From Actinomycetota bacterium (GTDB lineage Bacteria; Actinomycetota; Actinomycetes; S36-B12; UBA5976): a stretch of 62,245 nt of DNA. The translations under genes were made by a program, and so were the position numbers. Positions 8,377 through 19,100 of this stretch are shown here, one piece after another. The DNA is taken from the NCBI GenBank assembly GCA_947452765.1, contig CANGDR010000009.1:1-62245 (forward strand). Direction: 5' to 3'. The notes beneath the pieces are model-generated. The model ran no database searches. It was given only the letters and a program-made list of their open reading frames with translations, and was not told where the DNA came from. How positions within the stretch are numbered: the first letter of the stretch is position 1; every line of letters starts with the position of its first letter.

Positions 8377-9054
8377 TTAACCAAGTCGATCTTCGAGATG
8401 TAGTACATCAGCCGTAAGCGAACTGGACGTCGTTGCTACTGAACTTAAGCCGTTCCAGGCTAGGTCCAAAGTTTGTGCTACTGCTTTTTCGATAGCTAAT
8501 GGACGGCCAAGGCGCAGCCAGCGCCAAGCGGCTGCTTGTGCCATGCCACAGAGTCCGCCAGCCAAGATGTTCGCTTCCCCAACAGACATTCCGGTTTGCT
8601 TCGCAACTTCGGCTCCAACAGTGCGTGATACTTGTGCAACCACGTCTTCGACAAGGGCTCGCACGTCGCTGTTCATTGTGAAGTCGGATTCGAAAATTAA
8701 TCGATAACCAAGGTCGGCATCATCAATAAGTCTGAAGTAACAAGAAATTGCAGCCTCAAGTCGGTTTCTATTACCTTCCGTGGAATCAATTGAATTGGAT
8801 ATTTGCTCAACAATTACGTCGACGCGCTCTTCCAGGATGCCTAGATAAAGTACTTGCTTGGATGCGAAGTGCTGGTACAAAATGGGCTTACTTACTCCAG
8901 CTCGCTCTGCAATGTCATCCATTGAGGCTTGATGAAAACCCTTTTCGGTAAATACTTCTAACGCAGACATCATTAACTGCGATCGACGCAAATCAGACTT
9001 GGAGAGCTCTGGGCGTTTCTGCAGATTGTCGCTAAAAAAGGGGACTTCTTCCAT
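8377..9054 (-). CDS. TetR/AcrR family transcriptional regulator (Rv3208-like)
   Basis: The N-terminal TetR helix-turn-helix is clear (ALEVFTEKGFHQASMDDIAERAGVSKPILYQHFASKQVLYLGIL). The C-terminal ligand or dimer domain is typical in length (226 residues). I start it at the ATG at 9054, because the additional 33 upstream residues (Cys, Trp and Pro rich) do not belong to the family and would overlap the moeZ promoter. The homologue next to DUF3107 in mycobacteria is Rv3208. Targets are unknown. It is divergent from moeZ, with a 149-base intergenic region containing a SigR-type promoter for moeZ. Confidence 0.88.
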   Translation of the reverse strand: MEEVPFFSDNLQKRPELSKSDLRRSQLMMSALEVFTEKGFHQASMDDIAERAGVSKPILYQHFASKQVLYLGILEERVDVIVEQISNSIDSTEGNRNRLEAAISCYFRLIDDADLGYRLIFESDFTMNSDVRALVEDVVAQVSRTVGAEVAKQTGMSVGEANILAGGLCGMAQAAAWRWLRLGRPLAIEKAVAQTLDLAWNGLSSVATTSSSLTADVLHLEDRLG

Positions 9055-9145
9055 GGCAACCACATTAGAACGCGGGGCAAGGAAGTGTGGCAATGCCCCC
9101 AGATTTTGCAAATTGCTTGCGATAACTGTCCAAGGGCAAATCGGT

Positions 9146-9172
9146 GGGAACAAAGTAACGCAAAACAGGGTT
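9146..9172 (+). promoter_or_regulatory. SigR-type (ECF) promoter for moeZ
   Basis: GGGAAC at 9146-9151 and GTT at 9170-9172 are separated by 18 bases. This is the same architecture as the element upstream of sigR in this window (GGGAAT, 18 bases, GTT) and fits the Streptomyces SigR/mycobacterial SigH consensus GGGAAY-N18-GTT. The predicted transcription start, about six bases downstream, would leave a leader of about 25 bases with an AAGGAG site before the moeZ ATG. It is inferred from sequence only. Confidence 0.65.
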
Positions 9173-9203
9173 GGATAGGACAGTAGGTATTTAAGGAGTA
9201 TTC

Positions 9204-10394
9204 ATGTCGTTGCCCCCATTGGTGGAGCCCGCAGCCGAACTAACCGTGGATGAGGTCCGTCGTTACAGTCGGCACCTGATCATCCCTGACGTAGGTATGG
9301 CTGGTCAGAAACGCTTGAAGAATGCCAAGGTGCTTTGTGTTGGTGCCGGCGGCCTAGGAAGTCCTGCTCTCATGTACTTGGCTGCAGCTGGTGTTGGAAC
9401 GCTAGGTATTGTCGAATTCGACACGGTTGATGAGTCTAATTTGCAGCGCCAGATCATTCACAGTCAAAGCGACATCGGAAGGTCTAAGGCAGAGAGTGCT
9501 GCGGATACCGTGCGCGGGATCAATCCTTACGTACAAGTCAATTTGCATGAAACTCGCTTGGACTCTACAAATGTCATGGAACTTTTTTCGCAGTACGACT
9601 TAGTGGTTGATGGCACAGACAACTTTGCCACCCGTTACCTCGTTAACGATGCCTGTGTTTTGCTAAACATGCCTTACGTCTGGGGATCGATTTATCGTTT
9701 CGACGGGCAAGCAAGTGTGTTCTGGTCAGAACATGGTCCGTGCTATCGCTGCTTGTACCCAGAGCCACCGCCGCCTGGCATGGTTCCTTCGTGTTCTGAA
9801 GGTGGCGTGCTCGGAGTACTTTGTGCATCGATTGGTTCGATTCAAGTCACTGAAGCGGTCAAGGTTCTTACCGGAATTGGTGATCCACTTGTTGGTTCAC
9901 TAATTGTTTATGACGCACTTGAAATGACTTACCGAAAGATTAAGGTTCGTAAGGATCCAAATTGCGCGGTGTGTGGGGAAAATCCAACTGTGACAGAGTT
10001 AATCGATTACGAAGCATTCTGTGGTGCGGTTTCGACGGAAGCCGCTGAAGCAATTGTTGACTCGACCATCAGCGTTCGCCAGCTTGAAGATATGTTGAAC
10101 GCTCGCGAACGAGGCGAAAAAGATTTTGTTTTGATCGATGTCCGCGAACCGAATGAATACGACATCGTAAGCATTCCTGGTTCAGTGCTGATTCCTAAGA
10201 ATGAATTCTTGATGGGGGATGCACTCTCTAAGTTGCCACACGACAAGCAAATTGTGCTTCACTGCAAAGTTGGCGGGCGCTCAGCCGAGGTGTTAGCTGC
10301 AGTTAAAGGCGCCGGCTTTGCTGATGCGATTCACGTTGGTGGCGGAGTTCTTGCCTGGGTTAGCCAGATTGAACCGGATAAACCTAGTTACTAA
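9204..10394 (+). CDS. moeZ: MoeZ: adenylyltransferase/sulfurtransferase (MoeB-like plus rhodanese)
   Basis: This 396-residue two-domain protein has an N-terminal E1-like ThiF/MoeB domain (RYSRHLIIPDVGMAGQKRL, nucleotide motif GAGGLGSP, SNLQRQIIH, zinc cysteines CYRC and CAVC). A C-terminal rhodanese domain has its catalytic Cys at about residue 354 in CKVGGRS. MoeZ adenylates the C-terminus of small sulfur-carrier proteins (MoaD, ThiS, CysO) and loads them with sulfur for molybdopterin, thiamine, thiolated tRNA or cysteine synthesis. The start is ATG with AAGGAG at eight bases. The SigR-type promoter upstream would link it to thiol-oxidative stress. Confidence 0.95.
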   Translation: MSLPPLVEPAAELTVDEVRRYSRHLIIPDVGMAGQKRLKNAKVLCVGAGGLGSPALMYLAAAGVGTLGIVEFDTVDESNLQRQIIHSQSDIGRSKAESAADTVRGINPYVQVNLHETRLDSTNVMELFSQYDLVVDGTDNFATRYLVNDACVLLNMPYVWGSIYRFDGQASVFWSEHGPCYRCLYPEPPPPGMVPSCSEGGVLGVLCASIGSIQVTEAVKVLTGIGDPLVGSLIVYDALEMTYRKIKVRKDPNCAVCGENPTVTELIDYEAFCGAVSTEAAEAIVDSTISVRQLEDMLNARERGEKDFVLIDVREPNEYDIVSIPGSVLIPKNEFLMGDALSKLPHDKQIVLHCKVGGRSAEVLAAVKGAGFADAIHVGGGVLAWVSQIEPDKPSY

Positions 10395-10404
10395 GTTCCG
10401 GAAA

Positions 10405-12783
10405 CTAAAGGTTTGCAGTTCGTTGCAAGTTTTGGAAAGCAAGCCAACCTGGAATAGTCGGGAACCAGAACGTAAGTAATCGGAATACTAAAGTTGCCGA
10501 AACTGCTACGCCCGCATCAATTCCAGCGGCAGTTAAACCGGCAGCGATGGCAGCTTCAACCGCGCCCAATCCACCCGGTGTCGGCGCTGCCTGAGCTACT
10601 ACGGAACCAGCCAAGTACACCAGCGAGATTGCTGCAATTGAAGCGGTAGGTGTGAATGCTCTAACTGATGCAACTAAAGCTCCGCAGTAACCGATATTCA
10701 TTAGAAGAACACCGACTATTCCAGCGCCCAGTTTTGCAGGCTGATTTGCAAGCGACGACATTCGCGGAACAACCTGCGAAAAAATTGGTTGCACACGTTC
10801 GCTTGCCCAGTGCCGCACTTTAGGAATAGTAAATAAAACTGATGCTATGAGTGCGATCGCTACCGCGACAATTATTGCTGTCTTTGGTGGGCGGAATGCC
10901 AATTCACTCGATGTTCCTGCCACGATAACCGCTAGAAATAGCAGAGTGATGTGGCTGAAGAATGCCATAACTTGGGCAACCGCCACGCTTGCTCCGGCCA
11001 ACGCCGAATTCAACCCTTGGCGAGTTAGATACCGAACGTTAATAGCAACGGATCCCAGAGTTGGCGGAGCCACCAGAGTTGCAAATGAAGCAGCCCATTG
11101 TGCTTGGAAAGTTTTCCAATACGAAAGTTTTTCTGGAACTACGCCCATTAAGTTAAGCGTTGCTGCCGCATAAGTAAGAACTGAAAAGCCCAGTCCGATA
11201 AGTAGCCATCTTGTGTCAGTCTCATGAAAAACCTGAGAGAAGTTAACTTGACCAAGTTGAGTTAGTAGTAAGTAGGCCGCAACGGTACCCGCAACAATTG
11301 TTAATAAGGTACGCGGCTTGACACGCTCGATTTCAATCTGTTCAACATCGCCTTCAGGCAAAGTCTCCAAAATATTGGCACGTAACCCGCTTAACAGTTC
11401 TTTATTGCCCTTTAGCAAGGCACGCGTTTGAGTAGAAAGCGCGACAGGTTGCAAAGCTGGAAGTGCTCTTGCTAACCCGCCATTTCCCAAGACCACACGT
11501 CCTGCGCGGATCGCTCGTTCTGGATCAGCTAGCAGAGACAAAGTTATTAAGGCTTCGGCAACGTCAATTCGAAGTAAAACGTCGGAAGCGGCAACTGCGC
11601 CATCTTCCAGTCCAGAGATATAAACTCTGCCATCTTGTCCTTGGATGAAGTTTTCTGCGATCAAACCACGATGTGCAATCCGGGCTGCCTGCAGGTCGCG
11701 GACAATTTCCCATGCTCCAGCTAACTCGGCATCACCAAGGGCATGTGACATTGAATCAAATTTACGTCCCGGAACATGATCAAATGCAAGCAAGGCCGAG
11801 TCTGGTCCGACTTCAGCTACTGCAAGTAAATGCGGCGTAGCAATCCCAGCTGTGGAAATTGCCCAGCTATTCAGGGATATGCGCTCGAGTCGGCGTCGCA
11901 TGGAAGTGCCTGAGCCAGCTGTGTCATCCCGCAGTCGGACTGATCGATATACAGCTTGCGCGAGTCCCGCGCCTTCCAAGTCGCGGTCCAGCACAATCAC
12001 GTCAATGCGCTGGCCCTCGGTTGTGCTTGCGTCATATCGTCGGCCTGACTCCAAGACCTCGGCCGCGCGTAAAAGTGTAAGTGGGAAGCCAAGGGTCCCC
12101 ATAGTTTTTGCAATGTCCTTGCCCGGTGGACGAGTGGTATCAGTACCCAATAGGTAGCGAATCAGCAGACCAATTGCCCAGCCTGCAAGTAATGAGACAG
12201 CGAGCCCAGCAGCAGTAACACCACCACTCAAAATGTCAGCAAGTGCAATCGAAGCTAGTACAACTGCGCTAACTATATTCCAGCGCACCCGCGACATAAA
12301 ACGAGCAACCGTTATAAAGGATGCAAAACCACCAAGAAGTAAATTAAATGGCACTGCAGTTGCTGGGTCCGTAGTTCCTGCATATGAAAGAAGAAGTCGA
12401 TCGGTACCAAATGCAATTAGGGCCGAAGAAGTGATGCTGAGGAATAGCATTGTGGCGAACAAACCACCCAGTGATTCAACAAGTTGTCGAGTGCGCTTGC
12501 GCACCAACAAATCAATGGTTGCGATTACGGGGAATACTAGAACACCAAAACCACTAACTAAGTTTGTGACAAGAATCAATATTGAAGGCAACTTGTTAGC
12601 ACCTTGTGTGATGTCTTGTTCAATTCCGCTCGTGGTACTTTGCGCAATGTAAGCCAATAGAGTGGTCGCTGCAATAATCAACAACGCAGAAGCAAAACGA
12701 GCCAGATCGCCAGGCCGCCGGAGTCGTCGGTCAAGCACGGCATCTTCGATGACCAAGGTTGAGCCGAAAGCTGCTTGAGTCAC
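10405..12783 (-). CDS. Large membrane protein: kinase-like domain between membrane helices and an LPG-synthase/YbhN flippase-like domain
   Basis: The 792 residues form three parts. Residues ~25-215 hold about six transmembrane helices. Residues ~225-470 are soluble and resemble an aminoglycoside-phosphotransferase/RIO-type kinase fold. From ~490 to the end is a lysylphosphatidylglycerol-synthase-type (YbhN/AglD) membrane domain with PTPGGLGAVEAA. The kinase-like part appears inactive: the catalytic loop reads AHRGLIAEN, with Gly where Asp is expected, and the DFG-like site reads SGLEDG. The LPG_synthase_TM superfamily moves lipids or lipid-linked precursors. The start is GTG. It converges on moeZ, as expected for the Rv3206c neighbourhood, but I do not know a studied orthologue. 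Confidence 0.75.
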   Translation of the reverse strand: MTQAAFGSTLVIEDAVLDRRLRRPGDLARFASALLIIAATTLLAYIAQSTTSGIEQDITQGANKLPSILILVTNLVSGFGVLVFPVIATIDLLVRKRTRQLVESLGGLFATMLFLSITSSALIAFGTDRLLLSYAGTTDPATAVPFNLLLGGFASFITVARFMSRVRWNIVSAVVLASIALADILSGGVTAAGLAVSLLAGWAIGLLIRYLLGTDTTRPPGKDIAKTMGTLGFPLTLLRAAEVLESGRRYDASTTEGQRIDVIVLDRDLEGAGLAQAVYRSVRLRDDTAGSGTSMRRRLERISLNSWAISTAGIATPHLLAVAEVGPDSALLAFDHVPGRKFDSMSHALGDAELAGAWEIVRDLQAARIAHRGLIAENFIQGQDGRVYISGLEDGAVAASDVLLRIDVAEALITLSLLADPERAIRAGRVVLGNGGLARALPALQPVALSTQTRALLKGNKELLSGLRANILETLPEGDVEQIEIERVKPRTLLTIVAGTVAAYLLLTQLGQVNFSQVFHETDTRWLLIGLGFSVLTYAAATLNLMGVVPEKLSYWKTFQAQWAASFATLVAPPTLGSVAINVRYLTRQGLNSALAGASVAVAQVMAFFSHITLLFLAVIVAGTSSELAFRPPKTAIIVAVAIALIASVLFTIPKVRHWASERVQPIFSQVVPRMSSLANQPAKLGAGIVGVLLMNIGYCGALVASVRAFTPTASIAAISLVYLAGSVVAQAAPTPGGLGAVEAAIAAGLTAAGIDAGVAVSATLVFRLLTFWFPTIPGWLAFQNLQRTANL

Positions 12784-12933
12784 CGACCATCCCCATTCAT
12801 TCAGCGTCAGTCAGGGCTGGCGCTTTATCTAATCTTGCCTGAATTAGCAGAGAATACGAAAGCCTTAAATCTAAAGCGCCGTTAGCCGTAGGCCAACAGT
12901 GAAATGTCAGCCGCACATGGTGGAATAGGGGCA

Positions 12934-15900
12934 ATGACTCGCTTAATCTTGGATCGATCTCCGGTGCCCCAGCAATCCGCTCCGGAACTTGATGTCGACC
13001 AAAGCCGGGTGGTAAATCACACCCAAGGTGCAATGCGAGTTTTAGCAGGCCCTGGAACTGGAAAAACCACAACCTTGGTGGCCGCCATGGCTGCTCGACT
13101 AACTGGCGAATCCGCATTGCACGCCGACCAAGTACTTGGCCTAACTTTTGGTCGTAGGGCTGCTTTGGATTGGCGCGACCAAGTAACTGCTGCAGTTGGC
13201 GGGGGAGTCGTACCGCTAGTTAGTACATTCCATTCATTTTGTTATGCCTTGGTTCGCAAATTCCAAGCAGACGATATTTATCTATCGGCCACTCGATTAC
13301 TTTCGGGACCGGAACAGCAAGTTCGTTCACGTCAGCTCTTCGCTGATGCAATTTCCGATGGCCGCTTGAACTGGCCGACAGAATTAATGCCGGCGGTTGG
13401 CACGCGAGGTCTAGCCGAAGAGATCCGGGCTGTTATGTCGCGCACTCGATCCCACATCATGGATCCCGAAGATCTAATTTTACTGGGACAAAAATCTGGT
13501 CGCCAAACTTGGTCCGCAATTGGCGAATTCATGAACGAGTATCTTGATGCCCTCGATGCAGAGGGTGTGTTGGATTATTCAGAACTAATTCACCGCGCAG
13601 TTTTACTCAGCCATCGGCAAGATGTTCGCGACTACCTACACAAAACTTTTAAAGCGATTTATGTGGATGAATACCAAGACACTGATCCTGGTCAAGTTGC
13701 ATTACTGAAATCTATGGTGAGCTCGGATAGCGCATTGGTTGTCGTTGGAGATGTAGATCAGGCTATTTATGGCTTCCGCGGTGCTGATGAATCGGGAATT
13801 AGAAACTTTGCTAATGAATTTGCTGATGTGTTTGGCAAGCCTGTCGAAGATGTTGTGTTGCGTACCTGTCGTAGGTTCGGTTCCGAAATCCGAAGTGCAG
13901 CCAGCGCTGTGGTTGGTTTTAATTTTCCTGCGGGCTTCTCAGAACAACAGATCCGTAAGCATCGGGACCCGGAATGTACTTCAAGTGATACCGGAACTGT
14001 AAAAGTATTGACCTTTGATTCCGAAGGCGCACAAGCTGCTCATATCGCTGATTTAATTGCGCGAGCACATACCAACCAAGATTTAGCTTGGTCCGATTTT
14101 GCTGTCATAGTTCGTTCCGCAGTTGTCTCAATTCCAAGTTTGTATCGAGCGTTTGTTGCTGCAGGAATTCCGGTTGAAGTGGCAGCTGATGAAATTCCGA
14201 TACATCAAGATCCCGCGGTTTCGCCGCTCGTGCTTGCACTACGCGTTGTTGATCAACCTCACTTCCTAACCGCGGATGTTGCCGTACAACTTTTAACGGG
14301 GCCCCTTGGTGGGTTAGATCCAGTAGACCTACGAAGATTTGGTCGTTACTTGCGCGCAGCCGATCGAACCCCAGAACGCGCGCCACGGTCGTCGATGGTG
14401 TTGATTGCCGAATGTTTAAATAACCCACAAGCCTTGAACGAAATTCGGCCAAATGAACCAAGCGGGGTAGCCGAGACTATTTCGCAGGTTGCAGACTTAA
14501 TTTCGCAGGCTCGCACCCAAATAAATTCAGGTTCAAGTCCACACGAAATCCTCTGGAATATCTGGCAAGGAACTAACTGGCCGGATACTTTAGAGCGCAG
14601 AGCTCTTGGTTTTGGCGCTGCTAGCATTCGTGCTCACCGAGACCTTGATGCAATTTGCTCATTATTTGATCTTGCGAATCGGTTCGTAGCTCGCGGTCGT
14701 GGAAAAGACTTAACTAATTTCTTAGCCGAAATTGAAGCACAAGAAATTCCAGCCGAAGCGCTAGCTGAAAATGACGTAAGAAATGATTCAGTTCGGTTGC
14801 TAACGGCACATCGTGCTAAAGGGTTGCAATGGAAGTTCGTAGTTATTGCTGATGCCCAAGAAGAGTTATGGCCCGACCTGAGGCAACATCAAACTTTGTT
14901 GCAGGCTGAGCGAATTGGTCCAAATGTTGAATTGATGCCGAGTACCTTACGAGAACTATTGGCTGAAGAGCGACGGCTCTTCTACGTTGCCCTAACCCGC
15001 GCCATGAACACCGTAGTCATTACTGCGGTCGATACGTCTATTCGCGAAGACGGAATTTCGCCATCAAGATTTGTCGATGATGTAATAACTGGCGTTCCTT
15101 CCGTTACCAAGCAACACATGACAGGGCGGCCGGCTCGACCACTTAGTGTGGACGGCGTCATTGCGAGCTTGCGTAGAACTTTGCAAGATTCGGCCAACTC
15201 ACCAGCATTGCGCGATGCGGCAGCAGCTCGGTTAGCAACCTTAGCAAAGCAGGAATCCACGATGTTTCAACACTCTCATCCAGATTTATGGTGGGGAGTG
15301 CTTGACCAGACAAAGAATGCCAAGCCAGCTTCGTCGATCGTCTCAATGTCGGCGACAACAGTTACTGCTATCGAGCAGTGTCCGGCCCGCTGGTTCTTGG
15401 AAAAGAAAGTGCAAGCAACTTCGACTTCGCAGACCAATATGGTTTTTGGAAATGCCCTGCACGCTATTGCTAATGGCATAGCAACTGGTCAATTGGCTCC
15501 AAACATCGCGGACATTGATGAGCAATTAGATCGACTGTGGCCCGGCATGGGTTACGAGGCACAGTGGGAATCAAAGCGGGAGCGCAGCGCAGCTCACGAT
15601 GCCTCTGTCCGATTGCTTTCCTGGCTCCTAGCTCATGCGGAAGTATCAAATGTTACTGAGTCTGATTTAGTTTTAGACACTACAGTTTCAGTGCCACAAA
15701 CCGACGGCAGCACCCGTGAAGTTGAACTTCACATAAAAGGTCGAGCTGACCGAATTGAATTCACTGAGGATGGGGTTTTGGTTTATGACTTTAAAACCAG
15801 TCGTAATCCAAAAAAGACATCCGAATTAGTTACTGATGTCCAACTCGCTTTGTATTCGTATCTAATTGCCAATGGTTCATACCTTGATGGGGATGTTTCA

Positions 15901-16173
15901 AAATCACTTACTTCGACCCAGCAGGTTGCTGGTTCTGCCCTAGTTCAACTTCGAAGCGGAGAGCGCGATAACCCGCTTGTGGCTCTAGTACAACAAGTGC
16001 CGGCTGATCAACATGATGCTTCATCCGAAGTCCCACTGGAAGAGCGGTTGGGTGCTGCAGCCTTAGTTGTGCTCGACGAAACCTATGAAGCTCGATATAA
16101 CGAGCAAACCTGCAAACGCTGCCCAGTACGAACTTTGTGCCCGGCAGTTCCGGAAGGCAATCAGGTGCTCTGA
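12934..16173 (+). CDS. adnA: AdnA-like helicase-nuclease subunit (UvrD/RecB family with Fe-S nuclease)
   Basis: The N-terminal UvrD-type superfamily 1 helicase has Walker A GPGTGKTT at residues ~39-46, DEYQDTDP (motif II), and VALTRAMNTVVI near its end. The C-terminal RecB-like nuclease has the catalytic YDFKTSR. One cysteine upstream of it (EQCPARW) and three after it (CKRCPVRTLC) look like the ligands of a [4Fe-4S] nuclease. In mycobacteria AdnA and AdnB form a heterodimer that resects double-strand breaks, replacing RecBCD. The ATG at 12934 follows a GGGG-containing site and gives 1079 residues; an ATG ten codons upstream is possible. The next gene begins inside this stop codon (TGATG), so the subunits are translationally coupled. 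Confidence 0.9.
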   Translation: MTRLILDRSPVPQQSAPELDVDQSRVVNHTQGAMRVLAGPGTGKTTTLVAAMAARLTGESALHADQVLGLTFGRRAALDWRDQVTAAVGGGVVPLVSTFHSFCYALVRKFQADDIYLSATRLLSGPEQQVRSRQLFADAISDGRLNWPTELMPAVGTRGLAEEIRAVMSRTRSHIMDPEDLILLGQKSGRQTWSAIGEFMNEYLDALDAEGVLDYSELIHRAVLLSHRQDVRDYLHKTFKAIYVDEYQDTDPGQVALLKSMVSSDSALVVVGDVDQAIYGFRGADESGIRNFANEFADVFGKPVEDVVLRTCRRFGSEIRSAASAVVGFNFPAGFSEQQIRKHRDPECTSSDTGTVKVLTFDSEGAQAAHIADLIARAHTNQDLAWSDFAVIVRSAVVSIPSLYRAFVAAGIPVEVAADEIPIHQDPAVSPLVLALRVVDQPHFLTADVAVQLLTGPLGGLDPVDLRRFGRYLRAADRTPERAPRSSMVLIAECLNNPQALNEIRPNEPSGVAETISQVADLISQARTQINSGSSPHEILWNIWQGTNWPDTLERRALGFGAASIRAHRDLDAICSLFDLANRFVARGRGKDLTNFLAEIEAQEIPAEALAENDVRNDSVRLLTAHRAKGLQWKFVVIADAQEELWPDLRQHQTLLQAERIGPNVELMPSTLRELLAEERRLFYVALTRAMNTVVITAVDTSIREDGISPSRFVDDVITGVPSVTKQHMTGRPARPLSVDGVIASLRRTLQDSANSPALRDAAAARLATLAKQESTMFQHSHPDLWWGVLDQTKNAKPASSIVSMSATTVTAIEQCPARWFLEKKVQATSTSQTNMVFGNALHAIANGIATGQLAPNIADIDEQLDRLWPGMGYEAQWESKRERSAAHDASVRLLSWLLAHAEVSNVTESDLVLDTTVSVPQTDGSTREVELHIKGRADRIEFTEDGVLVYDFKTSRNPKKTSELVTDVQLALYSYLIANGSYLDGDVSKSLTSTQQVAGSALVQLRSGERDNPLVALVQQVPADQHDASSEVPLEERLGAAALVVLDETYEARYNEQTCKRCPVRTLCPAVPEGNQVL

Positions 16174-19100
16174 TGGCTAACCCGACAAAGCAAGATTTAG
16201 AAAACGTCATCGGCTTTGCTCCGACTGAGGAACAACTGGACGCGATCACGGCGCCATTAGAGCCAGGCATGATCGTGGCTGGTGCAGGAACCGGAAAAAC
16301 TACAGTTATGGCTGGACGAATTGCCTGGCTGATTATGACTGAGCAAGTACTGCCGGATCGCATCCTGGGCCTAACATTCACCACAAAGGCTGCACATGAA
16401 TTACTAACGCGGGTTCGATCCTTTTTGCCGAAAGCTATTTCATACTTGGCTGAATCAAAAGATCAATCCGACGTCGGCGAACCGGTTATTTCTACCTACA
16501 ATGCATTTGGCTCAAAACTATTGAAGGAGCATGCCCTTCGACTGGGTTTGGAGCCTGATGCCCGCGTAGTCGTTGATGCCACTCGATACCAACTAGCAAT
16601 GCGAGTTGTTTGTGAAACGGATTATGACCTCGCAGGTTTGGAGTATTCAACAACAACTGCAGTTTCAGAACTATTGAAACTAGATGAACAATGTTCTAAT
16701 TACTTAGTAGAACCGGCTGAAGTAATTACTAGCGATCGAAAACGAATCTCAGAATTACAAGCTATTTCGAAACCTCAAGCACTAGTCACAGAAATGATTA
16801 CCGCAAGTAAAAAGCGAATTGCGCTCGCTCACTTACTTGAGGAATTTCGAGCTGCGAAATTGAGATATGACGTTATCGACTACTCCGACCAAATTCGGTT
16901 GGCAGCTAAAGCTGCGCAGTCATCCGAACAAATGCGAAACATGTTAAAGGACCAATATCAAGTCGTTTTACTTGATGAATATCAAGACACCTCACTCTCT
17001 CAAAAAGTTTTATTACGAGAGTTATTCGGAGATGGCCACCCGGTTATGGCCGTCGGTGATCCATGTCAGGCTATCTATGGTTGGCGCGGTGCAGAAATTA
17101 CAAACATGGAAAATTTCAAAACTGATTTTATGCGCAACAGTCCAAGCGGACCTATCCCAGCTGAAGTTTTTAAGTTAACGGCTAACCGACGTTCGGGGGT
17201 AGCAATCCTCGGTGCTGCAAATCTTTTAAGTGATGAGTTGCGAAATTTACATCCAGAAATTGTTGAGTTAGTTTCTGGCCGCGATGACCTGCCTGCTGGA
17301 GAAATTCAAGCTGCATTACTTGCGACTTTTGCTGACGAAGTTAATTGGGTAGCAGATCAAATAGCCGCACTTAAACCGAAACAGGGTTGGGGCGATGTTG
17401 CATTACTTCTACGGGAAAAGAAGTACGCAGGGGACTATGTAACTGCACTCGAGTCACGCGGGATTCCGGTGCAAGTTGTTGACCCCGAAGCACTCGTAAA
17501 TCTGCCGGAAGTTCGAGAGGTCATTAGCTACCTAGAAGTCATTAACGATCCAACGGCCAATACTGCGTTGACTCGCATTTTGATGAGTCCTCGGTGGCTG
17601 ATTGGCTCCCGTGACTTAGCGATCTTGGGTCGCCATGCCGATGATTTAGTGCGAATTACCGACGAAGCAGACTTAAGCATTGATGTGGAACTCGATCACA
17701 TTGTTGGATCGGTAGATCGTTCCGAGCGGGTAAGTCTGCTGGACGCGCTGGAATTAGCCGCTGCGTCGGATAAATATTCTTATTCGCAAGATGCCCGAAC
17801 TCGAATGAAATCACTTGCACTAGAACTACGAAATCTTCGTAAGTATTCAAATGAATCTGCCATTGATTTGATAAGTCGAATTATTCGGGTTAGTGGCATC
17901 GGAATTGAGTCGATGATTCAGGATTCAGCCGCAGGAATCACCCACTTCGATCGACTGGCTGCGCTAATTGATGTAGCGGGTAATTTCCGAAGCCTTGATG
18001 GTGACTCCAGTGTTGGATCTTTCTTGAATTATTTACGAGATGGTGAACGTTTCGATCAATTAGTGAATGCCGATGTTGCAATCCGCGACGATGCAGTTGT
18101 AATCATGTCGGTCCATAAATCAAAAGGCTTAGAGTTCCCGATCGTAGTAATCCCAGACTTAACTAGTGGTGTGTTTCCTTCTGCACCTAAGGATCGTCAC
18201 TGGCCAAAGAATGCGTTTAAGTTGCCGCCTGACGTGTTCAAGACTTCGATTCAGGATCGATTGCCAGTGTTCCCGGGAACAGCGGGGCCAAGGGGAGTTG
18301 ACTTCAAGGCTTACACAACTGCGGCAGGTAACTTAGCCACAATCGATGAAAAGCGACTAGCTTACGTAGCCGTTACGCGAGCACAGCAACATGTAATAGC
18401 CAGTGGCTCCTGGTGGGGGCCGACCCAGACTAGACCTCGCGGACCAAGCGAATTTCTAACGGCAATCTACGCCCAAGCAACTATCGCAGGACCGTGGGAA
18501 CTCGAACCAGAAGCTGAAGCGGTCAACCCTGCACTAACTGTCCAAGTTTTTCCTACTTGGCCACCACAAGTTAATCAAAGTATGCGGGAAGTGCGCTTGG
18601 CTGCTGCTGATGCAGTTCGCCGCGCCATGCAAAGTGACGCCGTGACGAAATCTAATATCGATGGAAAGCTGTCACCTACAGAAGTAGAACTAGCAACTGG
18701 CTGGGATGAAGATATTGCGGCACTGATATCGCAGGCAGAAATTAATTCGGCTGATTCCCGAACCGTGAAGCTACCAAATTCACTTTCGGCTAGCCAGATC
18801 ATTGCGCTGCAATCGGATGAAAATAATTTTTTAAAATCTCTAGTACGTCCAATGCCGCGCAAGCCATCTGCTTCCGCTGATCGAGGCACATCCTTCCACG
18901 CTTGGGTGGAAACTTTCTATGGACAACGGGCTTTATTTGATTCCGAAAATCTCCCTGGTGCAATGGATGATGACATCTATTCAGATAAATATCTTGAGCA
19001 ACTTAAAGAGGCGTTCAAGTCAGGGCCTTTCTTTGAGCGCACGCCGTACGCACTGGAAATGCCTTTCGCATTGGTGCTAGCTGGTCGCACTTGGCGTGGG

